A stretch of 64,000 nt of DNA from Halothiobacillus neapolitanus c2 (lineage in GTDB: Bacteria > Pseudomonadota > Gammaproteobacteria > Halothiobacillales > Halothiobacillaceae), in contig NC_013422.1 in assembly GCF_000024765.1 (NCBI RefSeq), forward strand, positions 1,693,501 through 1,757,500. The letters are read 5' to 3'. The notes beneath the pieces were generated by a model. The model had not been told where the DNA came from. It made no database searches and was given only the letters and a program-made list of their open reading frames with translations. The position numbers were made by a program, and so were the translations under genes. Below, piece after piece: positions 33,501-42,530 of the stretch. Within the stretch, counting starts at the first letter, position 1. Each line of letters begins with the position of its first letter.

Positions 33501-34051
33501 GCATTTCCATGGCACCGATCCTGATCGTCTCCGCCGACGTCCTCGACCGGGGCAAACCAAACATGGAAGACATCGGCATTGATGACTTCATTGCCAAACC
33601 AGTCGAGATCCCTTTATTGCTACAGCGTATCCACGACAAACTGCACCTCAACTGGATCACGAGTGGCCAGGAACAATTAACCGCTCAGGCCACGGCAACC
33701 CAGCAACAATTGGCGGAACCTGCCCCGAAAATTGCGCCCACGGCCCCCGCACCGACTTCGACGGACCCAGCAGATACGGCACCCGACGCAAACGTTGAGG
33801 GAGAGACGCTGGGCGGCAGTAATCAACCAAACGTGGACGCCCTGCCCGATGCAGCCGCACTCAACGCTCTGCGCGAGCTGGGCACAATGGGGTACGTTCA
33901 GGGCATTCTTGAACAGCTCGACGAGTTGGAACAATTGCGCCCTGATCTGGCGGAGATGGTCCGCCCACTGCGAACCTCCATTCAACAATTCCACCTCGGT
34001 GAGTACATGCGACTACTCAATCAAATAGAAGCCAAGCATGAACCTACATAA
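30515..34051 (+). CDS. NCS1 permease-like sensor: transporter-histidine kinase-receiver hybrid
   Basis: A 1178-residue fusion. Residues about 1-490 form a 12-helix NCS1 (cytosine/purine permease-like) domain. Eight cysteines then lie between 507 and 544 (CVVC ... CSLCC ... CHDMC), a likely metal or redox site. Two more membrane helices sit near 555-640. The kinase core has the phospho-accepting His691 in SHELRTPLN, with HATPase boxes NILGNAIKF and DTGIGI. A receiver has Asp933 and phospho-acceptor Asp977. An Ala/Pro-rich linker and a short helical tail end the protein. The last bases overlap a LuxR-type regulator gene. Known relatives of this design fuse solute-transporter folds to kinases (CbrA-type). 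The substrate is probably an amide, urea or nucleobase-like compound, from context only. Confidence 0.88.
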   Translation: MKKLRRIPSLDAVPPRQVKKIRRDYKSWVANETLEDYALRYTAREFRKWSIFRVANTALGAISFLALEAIGAALTVAYGFINTFWACLAASILIFLTSLPIAHYGAKYNLDMDLLTRGAGFGYIGSTITSLIYASFTFIFFAIEAAIMAQALNLYLGLPMTPSYLFSALIVLPLVGYGITLISRLQLWTQPIWLILLFLPYISILWKDPTIFDRLLSFGGNLGIPEFNLLAFGAATSVVLALIAQIGEQVDYLRFMPQKDKSNKHAWNFGVLLAGPGWIILGMFKLLAGGLLAYLALSSGISLAQAVQPAVFYELGFSYVFNSPAVVLFAATLFVVISQIKINVTNAYAGSLAWSNFFARLTHSHPGRVVWLIFNVLIAVMLMEFGVFEALGNVLGIYSNVAISWVGAIVADLIINKPLGLSPPGIEFKRAYLYDINPVGIGALLIASTLSIIAFSGWFGPWAEAFSAFIALGSAFITAPLIAWLTKGRYYIARTADELGDKKILRCVVCENDYETEDMAMCPAYRGTICSLCCTLDARCHDMCRPKAGLLEQFTAMLSRLLPKTLARHINTRIGYYLLLILISGLALGTTLLFFYLQQLSSMPPDDLAIFRMLLIKLFVALFALTAIGGWWLALTLESRYVAQDESNRQTHLLMNEIEAHLKTDVQLQKAIKAAESANQAKSRYMAGISHELRTPLNCILGYAQIVEHDPAVPRQRREEMKVIRRSGEHLISLINGLLDMAKIEAGKLTIEPEEVHFPQFVAQLADMFRLQAQEKRIQFNFEVVDELPPVVRVDKKRLGQILINILGNAIKFTERGHVTFRISYRSELARFEIEDTGIGITESDRKRIFLPFERGSNATGNAASAGLGLTIASMLATLMGGELTVHEREGGGSRFQLRLLLTAVRNPRPQPMDTPSNILGYRGPKRRILIVDDQQSDREFLHSVLSALGFFVIQAESGITGLRQAAAHPPDLIILDINMTDIDGWETARLLRANGISMAPILIVSADVLDRGKPNMEDIGIDDFIAKPVEIPLLLQRIHDKLHLNWITSGQEQLTAQATATQQQLAEPAPKIAPTAPAPTSTDPADTAPDANVEGETLGGSNQPNVDALPDAAALNALRELGTMGYVQGILEQLDELEQLRPDLAEMVRPLRTSIQQFHLGEYMRLLNQIEAKHEPT

Positions 34052-34916
34052 GGATGAGCGCGGCACCATTCTGTTGGTAGACGATGCGCCGGACAATCTG
34101 CGCGTGCTTCACGATGCGCTGCAGCAGCAAGGCTATCGGGTGCTGGTTTCCACCGATGGACAAAGCGCACTGGATAGCGTGCAGCTCATGCCACCCGATG
34201 TCATCATTCTTGATGCACGCATGCCCGGCATCGACGGTTTTGAAACCTGCAAACGGCTAAAAAATGATCTGACCACTCGTGATATCCCGGTCATTTTTAT
34301 GACAGGCCTTAGTGACACCGAGTACATCGTTCAGGGTTTTCAGGCTGGTGGTGTCGATTACGTAACCAAACCGGTCGTGATAGAAGAGCTATTGGTGCGC
34401 ATCACCACCCATATGCAGCGGGCGCAGCTGGTCACGCACACCCGCTCTGCAATCGATTCAGCCGGTCGAGCTATTCTGGCCTTCGACTCGGGCTATGCGA
34501 TTACCTGGGCCACCCCTTTGGCTCAGCGGTTGGTTCAATCCGTGGTCGACGCGCGAGATCAGTTGCCACCCCCCGTTCGCCAATGGCTTAAAGACAAGGA
34601 TGCCGATCCTTCTTTCCCGCTCTGGCATCAGGGTGAGCGCCTGTTGTTTACTCGGATCGAACCCGGTCTGTTGTCCATCCAACGCCATGCGGCACAGGCT
34701 GAACCGGAAGCACTAGCCAGGATATTCCAGCTGACGGCGCGCGAGGCGGAAAGCCTCTACTGGGTCGCCCTTGGAAAGACCAATAAGGAAATCGGTGAGA
34801 TCCTGCAGATCAGCCCACGCACGGTCAACAAACACTTGGAGCACGTGTTCGAAAAGCTGGGAGTCGAAACCCGGACGGCTGCAGCGGCTCTGGTGTTAAG
34901 CCGACCCTCTGGCTGA
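34038..34916 (+). CDS. LuxR/NarL-type response regulator
   Basis: A 292-residue regulator. The receiver (residues 9-125) has the acidic pair in LLVDDAPDN, the phospho-acceptor in ILDARMPGIDG, Thr in FMTGLS and Lys in VTKPV. A middle segment (130-220) resembles no domain I can name. A LuxR helix-turn-helix follows: LTAREAESLYWVALGKTNKEIG then ISPRTVNKHLEHVFEKLGV. Its ATG lies 14 bases inside the end of the transporter-kinase gene, so the two form a coupled sensor-regulator pair. It converges with the VWA gene across only eight bases. Confidence 0.92.
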   Translation: MNLHKDERGTILLVDDAPDNLRVLHDALQQQGYRVLVSTDGQSALDSVQLMPPDVIILDARMPGIDGFETCKRLKNDLTTRDIPVIFMTGLSDTEYIVQGFQAGGVDYVTKPVVIEELLVRITTHMQRAQLVTHTRSAIDSAGRAILAFDSGYAITWATPLAQRLVQSVVDARDQLPPPVRQWLKDKDADPSFPLWHQGERLLFTRIEPGLLSIQRHAAQAEPEALARIFQLTAREAESLYWVALGKTNKEIGEILQISPRTVNKHLEHVFEKLGVETRTAAAALVLSRPSG

Positions 34917-34924
34917 ATTCGAAC

Positions 34925-36733
34925 CTAGAATTTCTTGCTCACCAAACGCAGGAACAAGCGGGATAGCCGCTCGGGCAGGTGGCGCAGGTTATCCAGAACC
35001 AGAAAGTGCCCCTCGCCGAAAATGCGCTCGACATACCGATCCGCACCCGGGTCGAGACTGACACAGAAAACAGGCACGCCCCGCTGGCGCGCCTCGATCA
35101 CGGCCTGGCGCGTATCGAGCAGCAGATGCTCGGAGTCGAAGACATCGATATCCGATGGCTCCCCGTCGGTCATAATCAGTATTATCCGATTATGCGCACC
35201 CCGCGTGAGCAACACCTCGGTCGCATGCCGGATCGCCGCCCCCATCCGCGTGGAATACCGCCCGTCAAACGCAGCAAGGCGCGCCTTGGCCGCCGCATCG
35301 AAGGGCTCATCAAAGCGCTTGGCACTCTGATAATCCACCAGATGACGTCCTTGGGAGTGAAACCCGGCCAAAGACAGCTCCGAACCAAGATCCGTTGCGG
35401 TCTCGGCCAACAGAAGAACGGCTTCCCGGGCCAAATCCAGAATGGGGCGACCGCTGACGGGATCGGGATTGTTCACCGATTCGGAGAGATCGAGCAGTAG
35501 CGACAGCGCCAAAACCTGGTCGTCCTGCGGTTGGGTACGAATAAACACGCGCGCATCCGGCTCCCGACCGTTCCGAATATCCGCCATCGCTCTCAACGCC
35601 GCGTCAAGATCCAGCTCATCACCCGTTTCCTGTTTGCGGAGCAACACCCGGTGCCGACTACGCAAGGCACCGACGACTCGGCGCAAATGAGCCAATAATG
35701 GGCGATTAGCAGCGAGAACTGCCGGAGCCCAATCCTTATCACCCTCTTGCGCCTTTCGTTCATGCACGGCGCACCAGTTCTCCCGCTCGACACCGAAACG
35801 GGCGAACCACTCCGGGTAACGTGACGGATGCGTTTCCTCGTCTTCGCTGGTCTGGAAAAACGTCAACTGTGCGTCTTCCGTCACCTCCTCGATTCGATAG
35901 CCGGCCTCGGCACCACTCGACACCTGAGGAACGTCGGTGAAGGCCAATTGCCGTCCTTCGGTGGCTTCCTCGAACTGTAAGCCGGATTGCACGCCCTCGG
36001 TCGCCTGATCGGCGGCCTTCGTCTCTTCGGGCAACGGGTGCTCCTCATACCAGAGATGCTGATTGTCATCCCGGTAGATTGACATCGGCGGCACGCTGCC
36101 CTCGTCCATCGACAGCCGCATCTGGCCGATATCGTGAGCCAATCGCAATCCGATTTCACGGGCCGTCCTTGCGTCATCGATTTCGGAAATTCGTTCCTGA
36201 AACAGAGAGATGGCCTTACGAACCATGAAGTCGTCGTCCGTGGACTGTTCCAGTTCCAGCAAACCACGGGAAAGACGCCACATCAGTGTCGAAAAGGGCG
36301 TGGGGTCCGGCGATACAGGAGGATGCAGATCCAACCAGAGCCGACGCAATCCCGGGAAGTGCGAAAAGGCGAGGTACTCGACCCGAGCATCCTCGACCAG
36401 TTCAACCAGATGTCGCTGACGCGCATTCAGTGACTCGGGGTTCAACGGTTGGCTGTACATGTGATGGGCGGCCGCATGGACCGCTGCTGCAATATAGACT
36501 CGCCGCGCGGTCACCTCCCCTTGCTGGGACAGTGAAGACGGCAGTCGAATATGCGTCTGATCAATGCGGGGGCGAACGGCTGCCGATTCCGACGCGGCCG
36601 GAATGCCAGCCAGATCGAAAGGCTGCCCCCAGAGTGCGATCAGATACAAATTTAATAGATGCCGCACGTCCTCGAAGGACTGAGACGACACAACAGGTTC
36701 CGCTTCCAATTGTGGAGGTATGAGATTAGCCAT
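34925..36733 (-). CDS. NorD/CbbO-like von Willebrand factor A protein
   Basis: A cytosolic protein of 602 residues. The C-terminal VWA domain (about 400-590) has the metal-ion-dependent adhesion motif DLSES and TDGEPSD. The N-terminal and middle parts match the general layout of NorD and CbbO, including YPEWFARFGVERENWC. These proteins work with a MoxR-type AAA+ ATPase (NorQ, CbbQ) to activate metal enzymes such as nitric oxide reductase or Rubisco. No MoxR gene or such target is nearby. It is the last gene of the leftward amidase series, 141 bases after the alpha/beta hydrolase gene. Start chosen at the ATG before ANLIPPQ; 24-32 codons further upstream are open. Confidence 0.8.
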   Translation of the reverse strand: MANLIPPQLEAEPVVSSQSFEDVRHLLNLYLIALWGQPFDLAGIPAASESAAVRPRIDQTHIRLPSSLSQQGEVTARRVYIAAAVHAAAHHMYSQPLNPESLNARQRHLVELVEDARVEYLAFSHFPGLRRLWLDLHPPVSPDPTPFSTLMWRLSRGLLELEQSTDDDFMVRKAISLFQERISEIDDARTAREIGLRLAHDIGQMRLSMDEGSVPPMSIYRDDNQHLWYEEHPLPEETKAADQATEGVQSGLQFEEATEGRQLAFTDVPQVSSGAEAGYRIEEVTEDAQLTFFQTSEDEETHPSRYPEWFARFGVERENWCAVHERKAQEGDKDWAPAVLAANRPLLAHLRRVVGALRSRHRVLLRKQETGDELDLDAALRAMADIRNGREPDARVFIRTQPQDDQVLALSLLLDLSESVNNPDPVSGRPILDLAREAVLLLAETATDLGSELSLAGFHSQGRHLVDYQSAKRFDEPFDAAAKARLAAFDGRYSTRMGAAIRHATEVLLTRGAHNRIILIMTDGEPSDIDVFDSEHLLLDTRQAVIEARQRGVPVFCVSLDPGADRYVERIFGEGHFLVLDNLRHLPERLSRLFLRLVSKKF

Positions 36734-36874
36734 ATGGGTCTTCATGGAAACGGACATAGGAATTTGTGGGCACCACAGTGATGCGGCAACCAAACATAGA
36801 GCCGCAAGGTCTTGATGACGATCGGACAATCCATCCGGGGCTGCACGCGACTCCGGACGGAGATACTGCCCGGA

Positions 36875-37888
36875 TTAACGGGCCAACAGTTCCTTCAGGG
36901 CATCGTCGATGAACTTCACGTCCACCTTGTTCATGCCCGGGCCGCCAGCAAAGTGCCCCCAAATGGACGGGATCGGACGGAACTCGGCATTCGGCATTTT
37001 GCTGGCTTCGTATTCGTTATCTTCCGGCGGGAAATACAAATCAGTTTGCCCCGGCATAATGATGGCCTTCGCCTTGATCGCACCCAGCGCCTTTTCAAAG
37101 TCGCCACCGTACATCGGGTTGTTACTGATGTCGCCCTGTTGCCAAGTCCACAGCATGGCCAACAGGTTATTGGCATCACGGGCCAAGAAGAATCCCTCCC
37201 AGAATGCGACCAAAAAGTCTTCCAGCGAAGAGTAACCATGTTGGAGGTACAGCTTCTCACGGTAGAACGCCTGGGAGAAACCCCAGCCGGCATACACACG
37301 TGCCATGGCACGCAAGCCCTTGGTCGGCGGCTTCTCGTACCAACCGTTGTTCCAGGCGGCATCGGCGGTCAGGGCTGCCTTGACGCTTTCGAGGAATACG
37401 AAGTTGTGTACGGAGGTCTTCGCCGAACCGCAGAAAGGCAGGATACGCTCGACCATATCCGGGTAGGACGCGCCCCACTGGAATGTCTGCTGCGCGCCCA
37501 TGGACCAGCCAGTCACAAGCGCGATTTTCTCGATGCCAAAGACCTCGGTCACCAAACGATGCTGAAAGTTGACGTTGTCAAACGAGGTAACGCCAGGGAA
37601 ACGTGACTGGTTATAGGGCTCCGGGGTATTGCTCGGCGACGAGGACAGGCCGTTGCCGAACATGTTTGGAATAATGATGAAGTACTTATCCGGATCCAAA
37701 GCCATGCCCGTGCCGACCAGCCACTCGTTATCGTAGTGCTGACCGGAATACCAGGTCGGATACACGATGACATTGTCTTTCGCCGCGTTCAGCGTACCGA
37801 AGGTCTTGTACGCCAGTTTGGCGTCGCGGATGGTGGCACCCGACTGGAGAACGACGTCACCCATTGCAAAAATCTTGTAATCACTCAT
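36875..37888 (-). CDS. Homoserine O-acetyltransferase-like alpha/beta hydrolase
   Basis: A 337-residue alpha/beta hydrolase fold protein resembling MetX (homoserine acetyltransferase). The nucleophile elbow is GWSMGAQQ, the catalytic Asp is probably in MPGQTDLYFPP, and His is in WGHFAGGPG. True MetX signatures for homoserine and CoA binding are not evident, and the gene sits among amidases, so a hydrolase acting on amides, esters or a related nitrogen compound is as likely. It is preceded by a 12-bp-stem hairpin and lies between amiF and the VWA gene. Confidence 0.78.
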   Translation of the reverse strand: MSDYKIFAMGDVVLQSGATIRDAKLAYKTFGTLNAAKDNVIVYPTWYSGQHYDNEWLVGTGMALDPDKYFIIIPNMFGNGLSSSPSNTPEPYNQSRFPGVTSFDNVNFQHRLVTEVFGIEKIALVTGWSMGAQQTFQWGASYPDMVERILPFCGSAKTSVHNFVFLESVKAALTADAAWNNGWYEKPPTKGLRAMARVYAGWGFSQAFYREKLYLQHGYSSLEDFLVAFWEGFFLARDANNLLAMLWTWQQGDISNNPMYGGDFEKALGAIKAKAIIMPGQTDLYFPPEDNEYEASKMPNAEFRPIPSIWGHFAGGPGMNKVDVKFIDDALKELLAR

Positions 37889-37985
37889 TTCATATTCCTC
37901 AAGGTTTAATAAATATCGCTCGATGCGAACGATTGAATGACCGTATCCGTGCAGCGCATTGCCGCCGCGCGATCACCGAGCAGCA

Positions 37986-38022
37986 CCTTCAGGACGTCCG
38001 CATGGTATGTACGTCCTGAAGG
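37986..38022. promoter_or_regulatory. 12-bp perfect stem-loop between amiF and hydrolase genes
   Basis: CCTTCAGGACGT at 37986-37997 pairs perfectly with ACGTCCTGAAGG at 38011-38022 around a 13-base loop. No T-run follows on the coding strand, so it is more likely an RNA processing or stability element than a rho-independent terminator. Confidence 0.6.
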
Positions 38023-38060
38023 CCGAGGCGCAGAGCGCATAGGTACTGGTGGATAAACAC

Positions 38061-39056
38061 TCATGCCGCGCCATACTTTCGTGCGGGTTTGGGAAAGCCG
38101 CAGGACGTGCCGTCCGTAATGGCAACCTCGTCTTCCCAAGGCAATCGGTATTTACCAGCTACCAGGTCCTGCATGAAGGTGTATGGACAATCCCGCGCCC
38201 CGCCGGCCACGGCGACATAACCGCGATGCCCGAGCTGGTAGATGTTGTTCTCTACCCCCCACAGTCGCCGTGCTTCACGCGCCAGGGCCGGACGGACCTC
38301 CGCCGTGATGATCTCGTCCGGCACACCGCTGCCTTCGACCAGAGTTGTGCCGTCGAAATTGACCACCATCCCCTCGCCCATTGAGTTGAATGTCCCATCC
38401 GTGCCCGCCATGCACACGCTCGCGGTGTACATGAGGTTGCAGAAGGCGTTCGCCTGATTGGTGATCTTCCAGGAATGACGGATCGGTGCGGTGTAGCCAG
38501 CCGTGCGCAACATGATATCGGCACCGCGATAGGCGCATTCCCGCGCCATTTCGGGGAACATCCCGTCGTGACAGATAATCAAAGCCAGGGTGCTGCCGTT
38601 CGGCCCCTCGCACACGGGAATGCCCATGTCACCCGGCTCCCAGGGTTCAACCGGCACCCACGGATGAAGCTTGCGATACTTCAGGCGGATCACGCCTTCG
38701 GCGTCGATGATCAGCCCCGTGTTGTAGGGGTAGCCATCTGGGTTGTATTCCATGATGGAGAAACAACCCCATACCGCGTGCTCCACACAAGCAACGCGCA
38801 GCGCAGCAACCTCGGGCCCATCCATGCGCACCATGATTTCGGGGTTGGTATCCATCGACAGTCCATGGAGCACATACTCCGGGAACACCACAAGATCAAG
38901 GGTGGGCATCCCGTTCTTTGCCTTGGCCACCATGGCACAGACTTTCTCCGTCTGGCGAGTCAGATCCGCTGGCGTTTTCACGACAGGAAGTTGCAATTGC
39001 ACCAGCCCCAGAACAACGCCATCCGGAGATTTGTTCAAACCACCAAGACCACTCAT
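38061..39056 (-). CDS. amiF: Formamidase AmiF (nitrilase superfamily)
   Basis: A 331-residue Cys-Glu-Lys hydrolase that turns formamide into formate and ammonia. The triad is Glu in VFPEYVLHG, Lys in KYRKLHPW and Cys in IICHDGMFPE. It runs end to end with Helicobacter pylori AmiF, including the start GxxNKxxDG, YTASV, and the end AAGKYRLPWED. A GGGGAGGTCTC ribosome site precedes the ATG. It lies downstream of the NCS1 permease and upstream of the hydrolase gene. This is the second formamide-hydrolysing enzyme in the window, the other being FmdA of an unrelated fold. Confidence 0.93.
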   Translation of the reverse strand: MSGLGGLNKSPDGVVLGLVQLQLPVVKTPADLTRQTEKVCAMVAKAKNGMPTLDLVVFPEYVLHGLSMDTNPEIMVRMDGPEVAALRVACVEHAVWGCFSIMEYNPDGYPYNTGLIIDAEGVIRLKYRKLHPWVPVEPWEPGDMGIPVCEGPNGSTLALIICHDGMFPEMARECAYRGADIMLRTAGYTAPIRHSWKITNQANAFCNLMYTASVCMAGTDGTFNSMGEGMVVNFDGTTLVEGSGVPDEIITAEVRPALAREARRLWGVENNIYQLGHRGYVAVAGGARDCPYTFMQDLVAGKYRLPWEDEVAITDGTSCGFPKPARKYGAA

Positions 39057-39176
39057 GAGACCTCCCCGATCACGCCAAAGCCATCGAGGCTTCGGCCAAT
39101 CTCATCAATCTGATCAAACATCCGGAACATCCGTCGATTCGAGATTTCAGCTGACGATTTCTGTACACCAGCCACG

Positions 39177-40547
39177 TCAGGCCACCACGCTTTTCTTGGC
39201 GACAGAACTCATCAGAATCCAGTAAACCAAACCTCCAACGAGCGCGGAGGAAATGGCGGTAGAAAGTCCAGGGAATACCTTCTCGACAATAAAGGCGACC
39301 ACAGACCCTGCCGCCCATGCGATGAAGGCTAGCGGACGCCAATCAGCATCGACCTGCGAGTTGGGACGCTTTAAGTACTGGTCGATGATGATGATGGCAC
39401 CGATTGGCGGCACGATGATGCCCAGCAGGCTCAGCCACTGGATGAAGAAGGCCCAGACGTTGGTCGCCGCGATCAGGATGCCGATGGCACCCAGCACAAC
39501 CGCCATCAGTCGCATTTCGCTGCCCAGAATTCGTGACCAGCCGGTAGATGCGTTGTACAGGCAGTGCGAACACACGGAACCGAGGTTAGCCAGCAGGAAG
39601 ATGAAGGCGATCACCATCAGGACGCCGGAACCGCTGGCCATCATGTAGCCGAACATGTTGTCCTGGCCGAATGGGTTGGCATTCGGTACGGCGAGCGCTG
39701 CAGTCATGATTCCGCCCACCAGCATCGCGATCATGTTTGCGAACGGGAAGGCGCTGAAGGTCGCCACGAGGGAGTTCTTCTTGTCCTTGGCCCAGCGGTT
39801 GAAGTCTGGCGTTACGGTACCTGCATCAACGAACAGGGCAATCACCATGGTCAAACCGACGCCGAACGGCAGCAGATTTGTCGGATCGTTCCCGTGGTAG
39901 GACATGATTGCATCGAAGGTTGTCTTGCTGGACGCATCGATCACCACCCACAACCCGAGCACGACAAACAATGGCGCGGAAATAATACCGATCCAATGAA
40001 GACCGCGAACACCAACAAAGGTGATGCCGATGAACAGCAGCCCCGCGATGATGGTCATGACGACGTAGTTGATGTGATAGGCACTGCTGATCAGGGAACC
40101 GGCAATACCTGTTTGCACGGCAAACCAACCCAGCAGCAGGGTCGAAAGCAGTCCTGACGCCAAAGCGTAACCCTTTCGACCGAACACGATGCTGGCGAGC
40201 AGCGCGAAATTGAATCCTTTCTTGGTACCCAGCAGGCCCAGCAGACCAACATATCCGAACATGATCAGATTACCGATCAGCATGGCCCACAAGGCACTGG
40301 TGAAGCCCATGCCGAGCACAAGGAGCGAACCGGTCATCGCCCCGGTAATGATCATCGGAAAACCCATCCAGACCATGCTCACTGAGAACATGCTGCGACG
40401 GGCAGACATGGGTACGGCGGTATGCTCGTATTCCTTGCCGAGGGTATGCTCAAGTTCTTCTTCGATGTGCTTGATCTCTTCGACCAGATACTCACCCTTG
40501 CTATGTTCGCCGCTTTTTTTCAGGCTGGCATCGTGTTCTTGGCTCAT
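39177..40547 (-). CDS. NCS1 family (CodB-like) permease
   Basis: A 456-residue inner-membrane transporter with about 12 helices. The N-terminal 50 residues are charged (KKSGEHSKGEYLVEEIKHIEEELEHT split over the region) and cytosolic. The first helix region MVWMGFPMIITGAMTGSLL fits the cytosine permease branch of NCS1. The ATG at 40547 has AAGGA upstream; an open frame extends further but has no better start. It sits between amiE and amiF, so amides or urea-like compounds are likely substrates. It is in the same superfamily as the sensor half of the transporter-kinase. Confidence 0.88.
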   Translation of the reverse strand: MSQEHDASLKKSGEHSKGEYLVEEIKHIEEELEHTLGKEYEHTAVPMSARRSMFSVSMVWMGFPMIITGAMTGSLLVLGMGFTSALWAMLIGNLIMFGYVGLLGLLGTKKGFNFALLASIVFGRKGYALASGLLSTLLLGWFAVQTGIAGSLISSAYHINYVVMTIIAGLLFIGITFVGVRGLHWIGIISAPLFVVLGLWVVIDASSKTTFDAIMSYHGNDPTNLLPFGVGLTMVIALFVDAGTVTPDFNRWAKDKKNSLVATFSAFPFANMIAMLVGGIMTAALAVPNANPFGQDNMFGYMMASGSGVLMVIAFIFLLANLGSVCSHCLYNASTGWSRILGSEMRLMAVVLGAIGILIAATNVWAFFIQWLSLLGIIVPPIGAIIIIDQYLKRPNSQVDADWRPLAFIAWAAGSVVAFIVEKVFPGLSTAISSALVGGLVYWILMSSVAKKSVVA

Positions 40548-40641
40548 TGGATTATTCCTTGACTTAATTCTTGTTCGATTCAGGATGCTTGGTAACAGCA
40601 ACTTCGCACCCGCCATTGTTCAAGTGTCGGAGTGGATTGCC

Positions 40642-41685
40642 CTATTTGTGGCCGCCCATATCCTGCTCGTTCGGAATGCCCTGGATCGGGCATTCGGCCG
40701 TGCCGGGCGTCGAGCGCGTGATCTTCTCGACGTTTTCACGCGCCTTGGCTGGATCGGTAATCCAGGTCTTGTAGAACTCATAGGGGCATTCGCCCGCGCC
40801 GTTCATGTCGTCGCCAGAATTGATCATGCCGGTGTAGCCACGGTGCAGCAGCTTGTAGAGGTGGTTCTGGCTCTGCCAGTTTTTGCGGGCGTCGCGAATC
40901 TGGGAAACGGACAATTCGGCGTACTGGATGCCGTATTCCTCCTCGCCGCACTCACCGAGTGTGCGACCGTCGAAGCCGACGATGGCCGAGTGGCCGAAGT
41001 AGGAATACACACCATCGAAGCCTGCCGCATTGGCGACGGCAACATAGGTGTTGTTCATCCAGGCCATGGCTTTTGCGACCATGACCTGCTGGTCCTTGGC
41101 CGGGTACATGTAGCCCTGGCAACGGACGATCAGCTCGGCGCCTTTCATGGCACAATCACGCCAGATTTCAGGATAGTTGCCGTCGTCGCAGATGATCAGG
41201 CTGACCATCATGCCCTTGGGGCCTTCGCTCACGTAGGTCTTGCCGCCGGGATACCAGCCTTCGATCGGGCACCAGGGCATGATCTTGCGGTACTTCTGCA
41301 CAATTTCACCCTGATCGTTGATCAGGATCAGCGTGTTGTACGGCGCCTTGTTCGGGTGCTCTTCATGACGCTCGCCCGTCAGGGAGAACACGCCCCAGGT
41401 CTTCGCCTTACGGCAGGCGGCAGAAAAGATTTCGGTCTCTTCGCCCGGAACGGTTGAGGCTGTTTCGTACATTTCTTTCGGGTCGTACATGATCCCGTGG
41501 GTGCTGTACTCGGGGAAAATCACAAGGTCCATGCCCGGCAGGCCCTGCTTCATGCCCACGACCATGTCCGCGATCTTGCGGGCATTGTCCAGAACCTCGG
41601 CCTTGGTATGCAGGCGTGGCATCTTGTAGTTGACGACAGCGACGCCGACGGTATCTGCACTGGATGAAATATCACCATGACGCAT
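40642..41685 (-). CDS. amiE: Aliphatic amidase AmiE
   Basis: A 347-residue nitrilase-superfamily enzyme that hydrolyses short aliphatic amides (acetamide, propionamide) to the acid and ammonia. The protein starts [20 protein letters not shown], as do the Pseudomonas and Helicobacter AmiE proteins. The triad is Glu in FPEYSTHG, Lys in QKYRKIMPW and Cys in [16 protein letters not shown] lies nine bases before the ATG. It follows urtE by 140 bases and is followed by the permease and amiF. Confidence 0.96.
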   Translation of the reverse strand: MRHGDISSSADTVGVAVVNYKMPRLHTKAEVLDNARKIADMVVGMKQGLPGMDLVIFPEYSTHGIMYDPKEMYETASTVPGEETEIFSAACRKAKTWGVFSLTGERHEEHPNKAPYNTLILINDQGEIVQKYRKIMPWCPIEGWYPGGKTYVSEGPKGMMVSLIICDDGNYPEIWRDCAMKGAELIVRCQGYMYPAKDQQVMVAKAMAWMNNTYVAVANAAGFDGVYSYFGHSAIVGFDGRTLGECGEEEYGIQYAELSVSQIRDARKNWQSQNHLYKLLHRGYTGMINSGDDMNGAGECPYEFYKTWITDPAKARENVEKITRSTPGTAECPIQGIPNEQDMGGHK

Positions 41686-41825
41686 AAGTTGTATCCTCTG
41701 TAAAATTGAAAACAAAAACGGTTAACGACCCCACTCAACCGTGTGGGATCAAACAAACCATCCTTGGAGAATCGGGTAACGCCACAGACGCGGGTAGCGA
41801 TCTGCGGCCTGTCATTTACAACGGG

Positions 41826-42515
41826 TTAAACCGACAGATACTTGCTGATCTGAGCCGTATCGACGTTCTCCCGCAGGTCCTCATGAATGAATGAACCCTT
41901 GTCGATCACGATGATCCGGTCGGCCACCGCCATCGTGAAACTGAGCACCTGCTCGGAGACGATGATGGTGATCTCCCGCATCTTGCGGATCTCGTTCAGG
42001 ACATTGGCAATGTCCTTGATGATGGATGGCTGAATACCCTCAGTGGGTTCATCCAGCAGCAGCACTTTCGGGTTTGAAACCAGTGCCCGCGCGATGGCCA
42101 GCTGTTGCTGCTGACCGCCGGACAGGTTGCCGCCCTTGCGCTGGCGCATGTCGAACAGCACAGGGAACAGCGCGAAAATTTCGTCTGGGATCGTTTTGTC
42201 CTTGACGGTTTCAAGACCGGTCTGGATGTTTTCCAGTACGGTCATGCTGGGGAAAATCATCCGTCCCTGGGGCACGTAGGCAATGCCGTTTGCAACCCGC
42301 TGATAGGAGGTCATCTTCGTCACATCGACGCCATCGACCTTGATCGAGCCGCCGCCTACAGGCAACACACCAATCAGAGATTTGAACAAGGTGGTTTTAC
42401 CCATCCCGTTGCGTCCCATCACGGCAATGGTCTCGTTCTTCGAGGCGATCAGATCCACACCATGGATGGCTTCACTTTCGCCGTAACTCACGGAGAGTTT
42501 GGATACTTCAAGCAT
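41826..42515 (-). CDS. urtE: Urea/short-chain amide ABC transporter ATPase UrtE
   Basis: A 229-residue ATP-binding subunit of the hydrophobic amino acid/urea-type ABC family (LivF-like). Walker A is GRNGMGKTTLF, the signature is NLSGGQQQQLAIARAL, and Walker B is VLLLDEPTEGIQPSI. It is the last of the five urt genes and lies 15 bases downstream of urtD. With UrtD it powers import by UrtB and UrtC. Confidence 0.95.
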   Translation of the reverse strand: MLEVSKLSVSYGESEAIHGVDLIASKNETIAVMGRNGMGKTTLFKSLIGVLPVGGGSIKVDGVDVTKMTSYQRVANGIAYVPQGRMIFPSMTVLENIQTGLETVKDKTIPDEIFALFPVLFDMRQRKGGNLSGGQQQQLAIARALVSNPKVLLLDEPTEGIQPSIIKDIANVLNEIRKMREITIIVSEQVLSFTMAVADRIIVIDKGSFIHEDLRENVDTAQISKYLSV

Positions 42516-42530
42516 GTCATGTCTCCCCGA

